A DNA stretch of 32,149 nt from Streptosporangiaceae bacterium (GCA_025964715.1 JAOPYH010000291.1:1-32149); one strand, 5' to 3'; shown: positions 17,525-26,783, numbered from the stretch's first letter. Numbers and translations are program-made. The notes: generated by a model not told the origin, from the sequence alone.

Positions 17525-19180
17525 TCATAGTGGCGATTCTTCCGGACGCCGGATGTCCGATCGGCCGGAGGAGGCGCTGAGCCGCAGCGTCATGAGGAGT
17601 CCAACCGCCAGGATCGCCGAGGTCGTGAGGGTCCCGCGCTCCGCGGCCACCGCCAGGCTTTCGTCCGCGGCCCGCGCCTCCACCCTCGCCTGCGCCCCGG
17701 GACGCTTCCGCAGGTCGCGCGCGAAGGTGCCGGCCGTCGTACGCAGCTCGTGGGCGAGGGCGGCGCGCTGCCCCTGCGGCACGCGGGTGCCCTCCAGCCG
17801 CCCGAGCATGGCATGGCTCAGGCTGGTGGCGAACACGGTGCCGATGATGGCGATGCCCAGGGCCGAACCGATCTGGCGGGCGGTGGACTGCGTTCCGGAC
17901 GCCTGGCCGGAGTGCCCGCGGGGTACGTCCGCCAGGGACACGTTGGTCAGCTGCGACGACGCGAGCCCGAGGCCGACACCGTAGACCAGCATCCACGGGG
18001 CCAGCTGCAGGCCCGTGGTCCCGGTATGCAGGGTGAGCCCGATCGCCAGCACGGCGACGACCTCCAGTGCCATCCCGATCTGCACCACGCGCGGGGCGCC
18101 GTAGCGGTGCGCCAGCCGGCCGGCGTAGGGGCCGGAGAACAGCGCCCCCACGGCCAGCGGGAGGATGGCCAGGCTGATCTGCAGGGGGGAGTTGCCGTGC
18201 ACGTTCTGCAGGAACAACGGGAGCACGAAGAGGAGCCCCAGCTCTCCCACGCTCACGAGAGCCGACACGGCGATGCCCCGGCGGAAACCGGCGATGCGCA
18301 GCAGCTCCAGATCGAGCATGACGGGGCGGCCCGCCCGGGCCCGGGTCCGTTCCACCGTTATCAGCGCCGCGATGAGCACAAGCCCGAGGGCGAGGCAGAC
18401 GGGGACCGGGGAGAGCCCGCTGAGCGGCCACGTGACGGATCCGGCGGTGAAGGGCCGGGTGGGGATCCACCAGCCGTACGTCTGTCCCTCGATGAGACCG
18501 CAGACCAGAGCGCCGAGGCCGAGCGCCGCCAGTACGCCGCCGGCCCAGTCGATGCCGCGGCGAGCCGAGGCCTCCTTGGTCTCGGGCAGCAGCCTCAGCG
18601 CACCGATCACGAGGAGCACGCCGATCGGGAGGTTGACGGCGAAGGCCCAGCGCCAGCCCAGTGAACTCGCGAGCCAGCCGCCGAGCAGTGGCCCCAGCGC
18701 GGCCATGCCGCCGATCAGTGAGCCCCAGATGCCGAAGGCGATCGCGCGGTCCCGGCCGGTGAACAGCGCGTTCACGGTCGACAGCGTGGCCGGCATGATC
18801 ATCGAGGCCCCGACACCCTGTAGTGCCCGGCCGCCGATGAGAGCGGCCGTGTCGCCGGCGGTGGCCACGATGATGCTGGCGACGACGAAGAGGAGCGTCC
18901 CCAGGACGAACATCCGGCGCCGGCCGAAGATGTCACCGGCCCGGCCGAAGGGGATCAGCAGGGCGGCGAACACCAGCGAGTAGACGGAGGTGAGCCACTG
19001 CGCGTCCGTGGTGTCCAGGCGCAGGTTCGCGATGATCCGGGGGATCAGGACGTTCACGATCGTGGCGTCGATGACGATGAGGGACACGCCGAGGCTCATG
19101 ACCACCACGCCCAGCCACCGCGCTCTCGCGTGACGCGACTCGGACTCGTGGTGCGGTGAGGCGGTGGGACGGGGAGTCAT
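17525..19180 (-). CDS. DHA2-type MFS transporter (14 TM, drug/H+ antiporter)
   Basis: A 551-aa major facilitator with about 14 predicted helices, the layout of EmrB/QacA drug:proton antiporters. The N-terminal helix carries SLIVIDATIVNVLIPRI, a DHA2 motif with an intramembrane Asp. The loop 2-3 motif A is GRAGDIFGRRR and motif C-like GPLLGGWLA follows in helix 5. A long hydrophilic stretch (about 445-515, RRKR-rich and including a probable coiled region) precedes the last helix. The start is ATG 19180 with AGGA about 6 bases upstream. The substrate cannot be told. No dedicated regulator is next to it. Confidence 0.88.
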   Translation of the reverse strand: MTPRPTASPHHESESRHARARWLGVVVMSLGVSLIVIDATIVNVLIPRIIANLRLDTTDAQWLTSVYSLVFAALLIPFGRAGDIFGRRRMFVLGTLLFVVASIIVATAGDTAALIGGRALQGVGASMIMPATLSTVNALFTGRDRAIAFGIWGSLIGGMAALGPLLGGWLASSLGWRWAFAVNLPIGVLLVIGALRLLPETKEASARRGIDWAGGVLAALGLGALVCGLIEGQTYGWWIPTRPFTAGSVTWPLSGLSPVPVCLALGLVLIAALITVERTRARAGRPVMLDLELLRIAGFRRGIAVSALVSVGELGLLFVLPLFLQNVHGNSPLQISLAILPLAVGALFSGPYAGRLAHRYGAPRVVQIGMALEVVAVLAIGLTLHTGTTGLQLAPWMLVYGVGLGLASSQLTNVSLADVPRGHSGQASGTQSTARQIGSALGIAIIGTVFATSLSHAMLGRLEGTRVPQGQRAALAHELRTTAGTFARDLRKRPGAQARVEARAADESLAVAAERGTLTTSAILAVGLLMTLRLSASSGRSDIRRPEESPL

Positions 19181-19224
19181 GGAAATCCTGGCATGAGCGG
19201 TGGAACCCGGGTGGTCAGAGCTCA

Positions 19225-19254
19225 AACATAACCGTGGGTCACCAAAGCCTTTCA
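19225..19254 (-). promoter_or_regulatory. Candidate promoter of the MFS gene
   Basis: On the minus strand TGAAAG (19254-19249) and TATGTT (19230-19225) are 18 bases apart and would start transcription about 35-40 bases before the ATG. The -10 is good and the -35 is only partly matched. Confidence 0.35.
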
Positions 19255-19267
19255 CCGGCCCGCCGGA

Positions 19268-19810
19268 TCATGGGGTGCTGATGTCGGTGTGCAGGCGGAC
19301 CATGCGGACCGGGACCCCCATGTCGAGCGTACGGACGGCGCCGTCCGGGGCCCAGCCGGCCGAGAGGAAGAACGCGAGCATCGCCTCGTGGGCCTCGAAG
19401 ACCCAGGTCACCAGGGTCGTGAACCCGTCCTCTCGGAGCAGGTCCACGGTGGCGGCGAGGAGCCTGCTGCCGTGGCCGGCCCGGCCGTGGTCAGGATCGA
19501 CGAGCATCGTCAGGAGTTCGGCGGTCGTCACGGGGTCGTGGTCGGGGTCCTCGGCCGGGGAGTGCGCCGCGAACCCGGTCACGGTCGTGCCCTGGACGGC
19601 GACCAGGACCCGGTGGCGGGGCGTCGGCGGCTCGGCCGCGGCCTCGGCCCACCGCTGCCGCCAGGTCTCCAGCGCGTGGGGGCCGGTCATGTCGGCCAGC
19701 GCCGCGGTGGGCACGATCTCCTGGTAGCCGGCGAGCCACGCCCGGACCTGGATACGTGCCACCGCGTCGGCGTCCTCGCGGCGGGCCGGTCGTACGCCCA
19801 CATCGGCCAT
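19268..19810 (-). CDS. GNAT family N-acetyltransferase
   Basis: A 180-aa Gcn5-related acetyltransferase. It starts with VRPARREDADAVARIQVRAW, the usual first strand and helix. The acetyl-CoA pyrophosphate loop is seen in LLTMLVDPDHGRAGHGSRLLAATVDLL, with the RxGxGSxL form of motif A. It ends with a C-terminal AGW-containing segment (FLSAGWAPDGAVR) that is common in GNATs acting on small molecules or peptides. The acceptor substrate is not predictable. A TAACCT -10 box at 19849-19844 suggests its own promoter downstream of the MocR gene. Confidence 0.88.
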   Translation of the reverse strand: MADVGVRPARREDADAVARIQVRAWLAGYQEIVPTAALADMTGPHALETWRQRWAEAAAEPPTPRHRVLVAVQGTTVTGFAAHSPAEDPDHDPVTTAELLTMLVDPDHGRAGHGSRLLAATVDLLREDGFTTLVTWVFEAHEAMLAFFLSAGWAPDGAVRTLDMGVPVRMVRLHTDISTP

Positions 19811-19843
19811 CTCTGCAGGGTCCTCTCGTCGGGGGTCGGTCCA

Positions 19844-19849
19844 AGGTTA
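19844..19849 (-). promoter_or_regulatory. -10 box for the GNAT gene
   Basis: TAACCT on the minus strand lies 33 bases before the GNAT start, in the 91-base gap after the MocR gene. No -35 match is evident, which is frequent in actinobacteria. It would give a short leader containing GAGAGGA. Confidence 0.35.
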
Positions 19850-19901
19850 GAGCCGCGCCGGGCGGCTCGGGGGCCGCCGGGCAGTGGCGGGTCGCCTCCG
19901 C

Positions 19902-21302
19902 CTAGAGCATGGCCGACAGCGCCGCGGCGAGCCGGCGTGCGCCCTCGGCCAGTTCGGACTCGCCGCCGGCGGCGCTGTAGGTGAGCCGTAGCCGCGGTCC
20001 GGGCGGCTCGGCCGGGTAGAAGGGGCGGCCGGCGCCGACGAGGACCCCGGTCCGCAGAGCCCCCTCGGCCAGCGCCATGTCGTCGACAGCGGCGGGCAGG
20101 CGCGCCCACAGGTGCGCGCCACCGGCCGGCCGGCTGACCACCAGTTCCGGAAGCTCGCGGGCCAGCGCGGCCGCCAGCGCGTCGCGACGCCGGCGTAGCG
20201 CCGCGGACACCGCCGCCAGATGCCGGGGCCAGCCCGGCGAGGTGACGAGCTCCAGCGCGGTGTCCTGCAGGGGAGCGGCCGGAAAAAAGGCCTCCACCAG
20301 CTGTGCGGCCCGGATCCGCTCGGCCACCGGCCCGCGCGCGATCAGCGCGGCGATGCGCAGGCTCGGTGCCGTCGCCTTGGTCAGGGAGGCTATGTATACG
20401 ACCCTGCCGTCCTCGTCGAGCGACACCAGTGGCGGCGGCGGGGGTTCGATCGCGAGATGCCGGGCGAAGTCGTCCTCGACGACGAAGGCCCCCGCCGCCC
20501 GCGCCACGGACAGCACCTGTGCACGGCGCTCGGCCGGCAGGACCGCCCCGGTCGGATTGTGAAACGTCGGCTGGCAGTAGAAGACGCGTGAGCCGGTCGA
20601 GGCGAAGGCGTCGGCCAGCAGATCCGGCCGCACGCCCTGCTGGTCTGTGGGGACGGGCACGGGCCGCAGCCCGGCGACCCGCGCCGCCGCCAGCGCGCCG
20701 GGGTAGGTCGGAGACTCCACGAGCAGCGGCGCACCGGGCGGCAGGAGAGCACGGAGGGCGGTCGTCATCGCGTCCTGGCCGCCGGCGGTGACCAGGACGT
20801 CCGCCGCGGTGACGTCGCCGCCCGCCTCCCGCCCGAACCACTCCCGCAACCGGGCCAGGCCGCCGAGCGGCGGTCGGTCCCAGGCGCCGGGCCGCCGTGC
20901 CGCGCGGGCGGCCGCCGTGGCGAGCGCCCGGGTCGGCTGCAGCGATGGATGCAGATAGCCGCCGCTCAGCGCGATGGCCCCCTCCGGCGGCGGCGTCAGC
21001 ATGGCCTTCACGCCGTCCGCCTCGACCGTACGGTCGCCGAGCACGACGGACTGCCAGCCATGGTCCGGTGCTGGACCGGTCCGTGTCCGTGACGGTTCGG
21101 CGACGTAGGTCCCGTTGCCGGGCCGGGTGACCACCAGGCCCTCGGCCGCGAGCAGGCCGATGGCCCGCGACACGGTGACCGGGCTGACCCGGTGGCGCTC
21201 CATGAGCTCGCGACTGGACGGCAGCCGGTCGCCGGGCAGGAGGCGGGAGACCTCGGCGCGCAGCCACCCGGCCAGCGTGGCGATACTGCTATCGTCGGAC
21301 AT
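19902..21302 (-). CDS. MocR-type GntR/aminotransferase regulator
   Basis: A 466-aa PLP-dependent regulator of the MocR/GabR/PdxR group: a GntR winged helix (about 5-70, including RLPSSRELMERHRVSPVTVSRA) fused to a fold-type I aminotransferase domain. PLP-site residues are present: N249 in FHNPTG, D277/D278 in VVEDDF and the Schiff-base lysine K309 in SLTKATAPSLR. Such proteins sense PLP or an amino compound and commonly regulate a divergent neighbour, here an EamA transporter. The ATG at 21302 overlaps the plus-strand ATG at 21301. TACTCT at 21316-21311 is a plausible -10 and would give a nearly leaderless mRNA. Confidence 0.9.
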   Translation of the reverse strand: MSDDSSIATLAGWLRAEVSRLLPGDRLPSSRELMERHRVSPVTVSRAIGLLAAEGLVVTRPGNGTYVAEPSRTRTGPAPDHGWQSVVLGDRTVEADGVKAMLTPPPEGAIALSGGYLHPSLQPTRALATAAARAARRPGAWDRPPLGGLARLREWFGREAGGDVTAADVLVTAGGQDAMTTALRALLPPGAPLLVESPTYPGALAAARVAGLRPVPVPTDQQGVRPDLLADAFASTGSRVFYCQPTFHNPTGAVLPAERRAQVLSVARAAGAFVVEDDFARHLAIEPPPPPLVSLDEDGRVVYIASLTKATAPSLRIAALIARGPVAERIRAAQLVEAFFPAAPLQDTALELVTSPGWPRHLAAVSAALRRRRDALAAALARELPELVVSRPAGGAHLWARLPAAVDDMALAEGALRTGVLVGAGRPFYPAEPPGPRLRLTYSAAGGESELAEGARRLAAALSAML

Positions 21303-21324
21303 GAAGCTTGAGAGTAGTGCTACT
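21281..21324. promoter_or_regulatory. Overlapping divergent MocR/EamA control region
   Basis: Two inverted repeats flank the back-to-back start codons. CGATA-N4-TATCG (21281-21294) overlaps the plausible EamA -10 TATCGT (21290-21295) and lies within the first MocR codons. AGTAG-N2-CTACT (21313-21324) overlaps the plausible MocR -10 TACTCT (minus, 21316-21311) and lies within the first EamA codons. A MocR dimer bound here could control both genes at once. Confidence 0.5.
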
Positions 21325-22302
21325 AGCGCGTTGCCGATAGCGCTCCCGGGGCTCGGCCTGGCCGGGCTGGGCGTGCTGGCCTTCTCCTTCACCTTGCCGG
21401 CGACAGTCCTGGCGCTCGACGGTCTCGATCCGTACCTCATCGGCGTCGGCCGGGCCGGAGCCGCGACCCTGCTCGCCGCCGTCACCCTCGCGGTCGCCCG
21501 CGCCTCCCGCCCGCGCCGGGATCAGTGGGCCGGGCTGGTGTGCGTGGGACTCGGCGTGGTCTTCGGGTTCCCCGTCCTGTCGACCCTCGCTCTCCGGCAC
21601 GGCGCTTCGGCCGCGCACGGCGCGGTGGTGATCGGTCTGCTGCCGGCGGTGACCGCGGTGCTCGCCGTGTTGCGTGCGGGCGAACGGCCCCGTGCCTCCC
21701 TGTGGGCCGGCGGCGCGGCCGGGGCGCTGTGTGTCTGCCTGTTCGGGCTCAGCAGGGGAGGAGGCCGCTTCAGCGTCGCCGACCTGCTGCTGTTCGCCGC
21801 GCTGCCGGCCGCAGCCATCGGCTATGCGGAGGGCGGGCGGCTCGCGCGCGAAATGGCGGGATGGCGGGTGATCTGCTGGGCCCTTGTGATCACGGGACCT
21901 GTGTCGCTCCCCGTGACCTCGTGGCTCCTGTACACCGGGCGGCCGCGGTGGACCGGCGAGGCGCTGACCGGCTTCGCCTATGTCTCGGCGGTCTCGACGT
22001 TCGCGGGCTTCTTCGCCTGGTACGCGGGGCTGGGCCGCGCGGGCATCGCGCGGGCGAGCCAGGTGCAGCTCGCCCAGCCGGTGCTGACCGTGGGATGGTC
22101 CGCGGCTCTGCTCGGGGAGCACGTCGAGGCCGGCACCTGGCTCGCCGCGGCGGCCGTGCTCGGCTGCGTCTGCTGGACCCAGCGGACGCGGTCCTCTGGG
22201 CTCTTGCGCGGTGTGACGCCGAAGCGCACGATAAGGGCTGCGGTGTCACATCGGCGTGCCCGGGTAGGAGTGCTACGTGGAAGAGAAGCTGATCGTTCCT
22301 GA
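21301..22302 (+). CDS. EamA/DMT family transporter
   Basis: A membrane protein of up to 333 aa with about ten helices arranged as two EamA repeats (about 18-145 and 155-290), as in RhaT/YdcZ-type drug/metabolite transporters. The repeats are marked by LPATVLALDGLDPYLIGVGRAGAAT and by FAYVSAVSTFAGFFAWYAGLGRAGIARASQVQLAQPVLTV. It is probably an exporter. The start is uncertain: ATG 21301, or TTG 21331 if transcription begins just after 21301; neither has a good ribosome binding site. The last roughly 38 residues after the final helix are Arg-rich and overlap the next gene by 26 bases, an unusually long overlap. Confidence 0.82.
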   Translation: MKLESSATSALPIALPGLGLAGLGVLAFSFTLPATVLALDGLDPYLIGVGRAGAATLLAAVTLAVARASRPRRDQWAGLVCVGLGVVFGFPVLSTLALRHGASAAHGAVVIGLLPAVTAVLAVLRAGERPRASLWAGGAAGALCVCLFGLSRGGGRFSVADLLLFAALPAAAIGYAEGGRLAREMAGWRVICWALVITGPVSLPVTSWLLYTGRPRWTGEALTGFAYVSAVSTFAGFFAWYAGLGRAGIARASQVQLAQPVLTVGWSAALLGEHVEAGTWLAAAAVLGCVCWTQRTRSSGLLRGVTPKRTIRAAVSHRRARVGVLRGREADRS

Positions 22303-23302
22303 GGGCGGGTTCTGGCCCGCTCCGGAGATCCCTCAGCCCAACATCTATCCGATGGAGTGGCGGGTCGAGACCGAAAAGCTCGCCGCCATATACGAGAAGT
22401 CGAAGCGGACGGTCTGGAACCCCGCAGACCTGCCCTGGGACGGCATCGACCCGGATGAGTTCACGGTGGAGCAACGGCTCGGGATCATGTACTGGTTCGC
22501 GGTGCTCGCCAACTTCGACGCCTCGGGCCCGGCGGTCTTCGCGAAAGCGACCATCCAGGCGTTCGAGAAGCACGAGGAGGACCCGGTCCGCAAGTGCTTC
22601 TTCTCGATCACCCGCGACGAGATGAACCATGAGGAGTGCTGCCAGCGCACGATCGCGAAGCTGTGGCCGGGTGGCCCGCTGAACTGGGAGCCCGCCACCC
22701 TGCTGGAGAAGGCGGCGCATAACAACATCGGCTGGCTTTACCACAACGGCGGGCGCTATTGGAACGGCTATTCGGGCGCGGTCGGGAAACATTCCCTAGC
22801 GGTTCTCTTCACCAGTTTCATGATGGGCGAGATGGCCGCCTCCACGCTCTTCCGAGGCATGGCGTCGGGAGCGCGTCACCCCGTGTTCGAGGAGATGTTC
22901 CAGCGCATCGGGCGTGACGAGTCGCGCCATCTGCAAATCTGCATGACGATCCTGGAGAACGAGTGGCCCGGGCTCACCGAGGACGTCAAGTCCCAGATCA
23001 CCCGGCAGCTGCGGGCCGGGTTCGTCTTCCTGTCGATGATCCTGTGGGAGCCTCCCGAGGGCTTCTGGGACCTCCCGCCCTACTTCCTCGGCAACCACCG
23101 TGTCCTCATGAACCACGCCCGGGACGCAGGTCTCGGCGTGCTGTCCTTCGAGGAGCAGGCCGAGAACTGGCGGGTGGCCATGGCCCGGGTCCGGACCATC
23201 GTCGAGCGGTGGGGGATCGAGTTCCCCGCGATCCCCGAGCTGGACATTGAGGGGGTCAAGGTCGATGTGATCGATCCGGAGGACATCATCCCGGTGTTCT
23301 AG
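22277..23302 (+). CDS. Putative R2-like diiron (ferritin-like) oxidase/oxygenase
   Basis: A 341-aa mostly helical protein with a carboxylate-bridged dimetal pattern: D81 (NFDASG), E115 and H118 (DEMNHEE), E185 (MGEMAAS), E215 and H218 (DESRH). Order and spacing resemble ribonucleotide reductase R2 and related ferritin-like oxidases. The residue four after the first metal His, a radical-bearing Tyr in classical R2, is Cys122 here, next to Cys121. No nrd gene is near, so it is unlikely to be an RNR subunit. An acidic tail follows a Trp-rich segment (WEPPEGFWDLPPYF). The GTG at 22277 has AGGAG at 22266-22270. I do not recognise a characterised homologue. Confidence 0.7.
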   Translation: MEEKLIVPEGGFWPAPEIPQPNIYPMEWRVETEKLAAIYEKSKRTVWNPADLPWDGIDPDEFTVEQRLGIMYWFAVLANFDASGPAVFAKATIQAFEKHEEDPVRKCFFSITRDEMNHEECCQRTIAKLWPGGPLNWEPATLLEKAAHNNIGWLYHNGGRYWNGYSGAVGKHSLAVLFTSFMMGEMAASTLFRGMASGARHPVFEEMFQRIGRDESRHLQICMTILENEWPGLTEDVKSQITRQLRAGFVFLSMILWEPPEGFWDLPPYFLGNHRVLMNHARDAGLGVLSFEEQAENWRVAMARVRTIVERWGIEFPAIPELDIEGVKVDVIDPEDIIPVF

Positions 23303-23646
23303 GGGCCCTCTTTCCAACACAGCCCGCCGGATCTCCGGGTGATGATCGACTCTGCCTCGGCTGAGCCGGCCTACCGGGCGCTGCTGCCACGGGGCGCGAT
23401 CCGATATCCGGCACCATTTGCGATCGGTCGGGGCAAGCAATGACCATTCGTGACCTGTCCGATCTGGCATGTAGCCGGAAGTAACGGGAACTTGGCCGGG
23501 CCGCCACCCCCCTTGTAACGTTCCGATTCCCGCGTTTTCGCAGGTCGGGTGCCTTGTTGCAGTGCGGTTGCCGAAGGGTAAACATCGGTTCGTGACGCGG
23601 TAGTTGCAGCCCCTTGGCGGGCCTGTAGGGAACGAGGTCGATCAGT
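23303..23646. other. 344-base spacer, no gene seen
   Basis: I found no convincing coding frame or tRNA here. The open frames on the minus strand lack conservation-like features and ribosome sites. CCGGA-TC-TCCGG near 23327 is a minor inverted repeat close to the end of the diiron gene. TTGCAG near 23557 and TAAACA 16 bases later form a weak promoter candidate for the following small gene. Local GC is lower than in the flanking genes. Confidence 0.5.
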
Positions 23647-23865
23647 ATGGAGCTCACCGCGCAGCAGGTGTCTCACCGGCTCACGGAACTGACCGCCGAG
23701 TTCGCCGGCTGGCGCATCGGCCGGGGTGGTTCGGGAGTCTGGTGGGCGGTGCGGGGCAACGAACTCGTACGGACCGTCAACGTCGACGAGCTACGCACCC
23801 GGCTCCGCGAACTGGCCGCACCACAGCGCAGGCGGGAGGATCGCGGGACACGTGGCAGGCGCTGA
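23647..23865 (+). CDS. Small uncharacterised protein (72 aa)
   Basis: A 72-residue cytoplasmic protein without a signal or membrane segment. The N-terminal half reads ELTAQQVSHRLTELTAEFAGWRIGRGGSGVWWAVRG, with a helix followed by a WxI/WWAV beta-hairpin-like stretch; the middle has VNVDELRTRLREL, a second helix; the tail is Arg-rich (QRRREDRGTRGRR). Short proteins of this look are common in actinomycetes and have no assigned function that I know of. The ATG at 23647 has GAGG about 9 bases upstream. Two hairpins follow the stop, which supports its being a real, independently ended unit. Confidence 0.7.
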   Translation: MELTAQQVSHRLTELTAEFAGWRIGRGGSGVWWAVRGNELVRTVNVDELRTRLRELAAPQRRREDRGTRGRR

Positions 23866-23876
23866 GCTCGGAGCCT

Positions 23877-23902
23877 GGGGAAAACTTGCTGGGGTTTTTC
23901 CC
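23877..23902 (+). terminator. First terminator-like hairpin after the 72-aa gene
   Basis: GGGGAAAAC (23877-23885) pairs with GTTTTTCCC (23894-23902), allowing one G-U pair, around an 8-base loop. It begins 12 bases after the stop. Confidence 0.6.
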
Positions 23903-23936
23903 GTAACGCGGGATTTGCCGATGACGATGACGGGGT

Positions 23937-23986
23937 AGACGCCGCCGGTGGACGCGTACCCCCGAGCGCGATCACCGGCGGCGTCT
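23937..23986 (+). terminator. Second, strong hairpin before dapA
   Basis: A perfect 14-bp stem (23937-23950 with 23973-23986) encloses a 22-base loop and is followed by TTCCT. It is the strongest terminator candidate between the 72-aa gene and dapA. Confidence 0.7.
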
Positions 23987-24018
23987 TCCTATGCCGCTTC
24001 GCGGCGCCTCTCCCGGTT

Positions 24019-24052
24019 GTGTCTGGTTCTGTTCATCGGACAGACCAGACAC
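24019..24052 (+). promoter_or_regulatory. Third stem-loop upstream of dapA
   Basis: GTGTCTGGT (24019-24027) pairs with ACCAGACAC (24044-24052); inside, CTGT (24029-24032) pairs with ACAG (24040-24043) after one bulged T, leaving a 7-base loop. It ends 36 bases before the predicted dapA -10 box, so it would not be in a leaderless dapA mRNA. It may instead be a DNA-level site or a further terminator. Confidence 0.45.
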
Positions 24053-24081
24053 GGGCGGTCGAGGCCCCCATTAAGCGGCGG

Positions 24082-24100
24082 GAACGGTACCGTTCGGTCC
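24082..24100 (+). promoter_or_regulatory. dapA leaderless promoter inside a perfect palindrome
   Basis: GAACGGTACCGTTC (24082-24095) is a perfect 14-base palindrome. Its second half contains TACCGT (24088-24093), a TANNNT -10 box that ends 7 bases before the dapA ATG. No ribosome binding site precedes that ATG, which fits a leaderless mRNA. A dimeric regulator bound to the palindrome would cover the -10 box. The ATG itself is flanked by GGTCC and GGACC. Confidence 0.55.
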
Positions 24101-25024
24101 ATGGGACCCAGCACAACCAGTGACGCGCCGTTCGGCCGGATGCTGACCGCGATGGTCACCCCGATGACCGCCGAAGGTGCCGTCGACCTCGACGGGGCCG
24201 CGCGGCTCGCGACCTACCTGGTCGACGAGCAGCGCAACGACGGCCTTGTCGTGAGTGGGACGACGGGAGAGTCGCCGACGACGAGTGACGTCGAGAAGGA
24301 GCGGCTGGTCCGGGCCGTGGCCGAGGCCGTGGGTGATCGCGCGGCCGTCATCGCCGGGGTGGGCACCAACGACACGGCCCACAGCCTCGAGCTGGCCCGG
24401 CAGGCCGAGCGCGCCGGCGCCCATGGACTGCTGGTCGTCACGCCGTACTACAACAAGCCGCCCCAGGAGGGGCTGCTGCGCCACTTCGCCGCGGTGGCGG
24501 ACGGGACGGGCCTGCCCAACCTCCTCTACGACATCCCCGGCCGCACGGGCGTCCCCATCGAGACCGAGACCCTGATCCGTCTGGCCGAGCACCCCCGGAT
24601 CGTCGCGGTCAAGGACGCGAAGGGAGATCTCTTCGCCGCCTCACAGGTCATGGCCCGCACAGACCTGGTCTTCTACTCTGGCGACGATGTTCTGAACCTC
24701 GCCTGGCTGGCCCTGGGCGCCGCGGGGGTCGTGAGCGTGGTCGGGCATGTCGTCGGTGTCGACCTCCATGAGATGATCGAGGCATACCGTGCCGGTGACG
24801 TCGGCCGCGCCCTCGCCATCCATCGGCGGTTGCTACCCGTCGTCACCGCCATCATGACCCGTACGCAGGGCGCCATCGCTGTCAAGGCGGCGCTGAACCT
24901 GCTTGGCCAGCCTGGCGGCACTTTGCGGCCGCCACTCGTGGAGGCCACGCCGGAGTTCGCGGCGCAACTGCGTGAAGATCTAGCAATAGGGGGAGTAAAA
25001 GTGCCGGAGGGCAGTACGTCGTGA
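24101..25024 (+). CDS. dapA: 4-hydroxy-tetrahydrodipicolinate synthase DapA
   Basis: DapA condenses pyruvate with aspartate semialdehyde, the first committed step of lysine/diaminopimelate synthesis. The 307-aa TIM-barrel protein has GTTGESPT (pyruvate carboxylate site), VTPYYNKPPQEG with the catalytic-triad Tyr, LLYDIPGRTG with the proton-relay Tyr, and the Schiff-base lysine in VAVKDAKGD. Length and motifs are standard. ATG 24101 is chosen over an in-frame start at 23948 that would run through the hairpins. In many actinobacteria dapA lies close to dapB; here they are 14 kb apart. RNase J follows. Confidence 0.95.
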   Translation: MGPSTTSDAPFGRMLTAMVTPMTAEGAVDLDGAARLATYLVDEQRNDGLVVSGTTGESPTTSDVEKERLVRAVAEAVGDRAAVIAGVGTNDTAHSLELARQAERAGAHGLLVVTPYYNKPPQEGLLRHFAAVADGTGLPNLLYDIPGRTGVPIETETLIRLAEHPRIVAVKDAKGDLFAASQVMARTDLVFYSGDDVLNLAWLALGAAGVVSVVGHVVGVDLHEMIEAYRAGDVGRALAIHRRLLPVVTAIMTRTQGAIAVKAALNLLGQPGGTLRPPLVEATPEFAAQLREDLAIGGVKVPEGSTS

Positions 25025-25097
25025 CCGGAGCGAATCAGAACGCCACATTTTGCGGCGGGCAAGGACGAACGGCGCGGCCGACGACCGGGGTGAGCGC

Positions 25098-25101
<4 letters not shown>
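25021..25101 (+). CDS. 26-codon mini-ORF bridging dapA and rnj
   Basis: GTG at 25021 overlaps the dapA stop as GTGA (25021-25024) and the frame ends at TGA 25099-25101, which overlaps the RNase J GTG as GTGA (25098-25101). The peptide begins MTGANQNATF. GGAGG at 25006-25010 precedes the start. The double overlap suggests that ribosomes finishing dapA may restart through this frame into rnj. The peptide matches nothing I know and may only be a coupling device, or the overlap may be chance. Confidence 0.35.

Positions 25102-26783
<1,682 letters not shown>

Noticed and set aside
22200..22302. Frameshift at the end of the EamA gene
   Set aside because: The Arg-rich tail and 26-base overlap are odd, but no alternative frame gives a better EamA C-terminus, so I left it as is.
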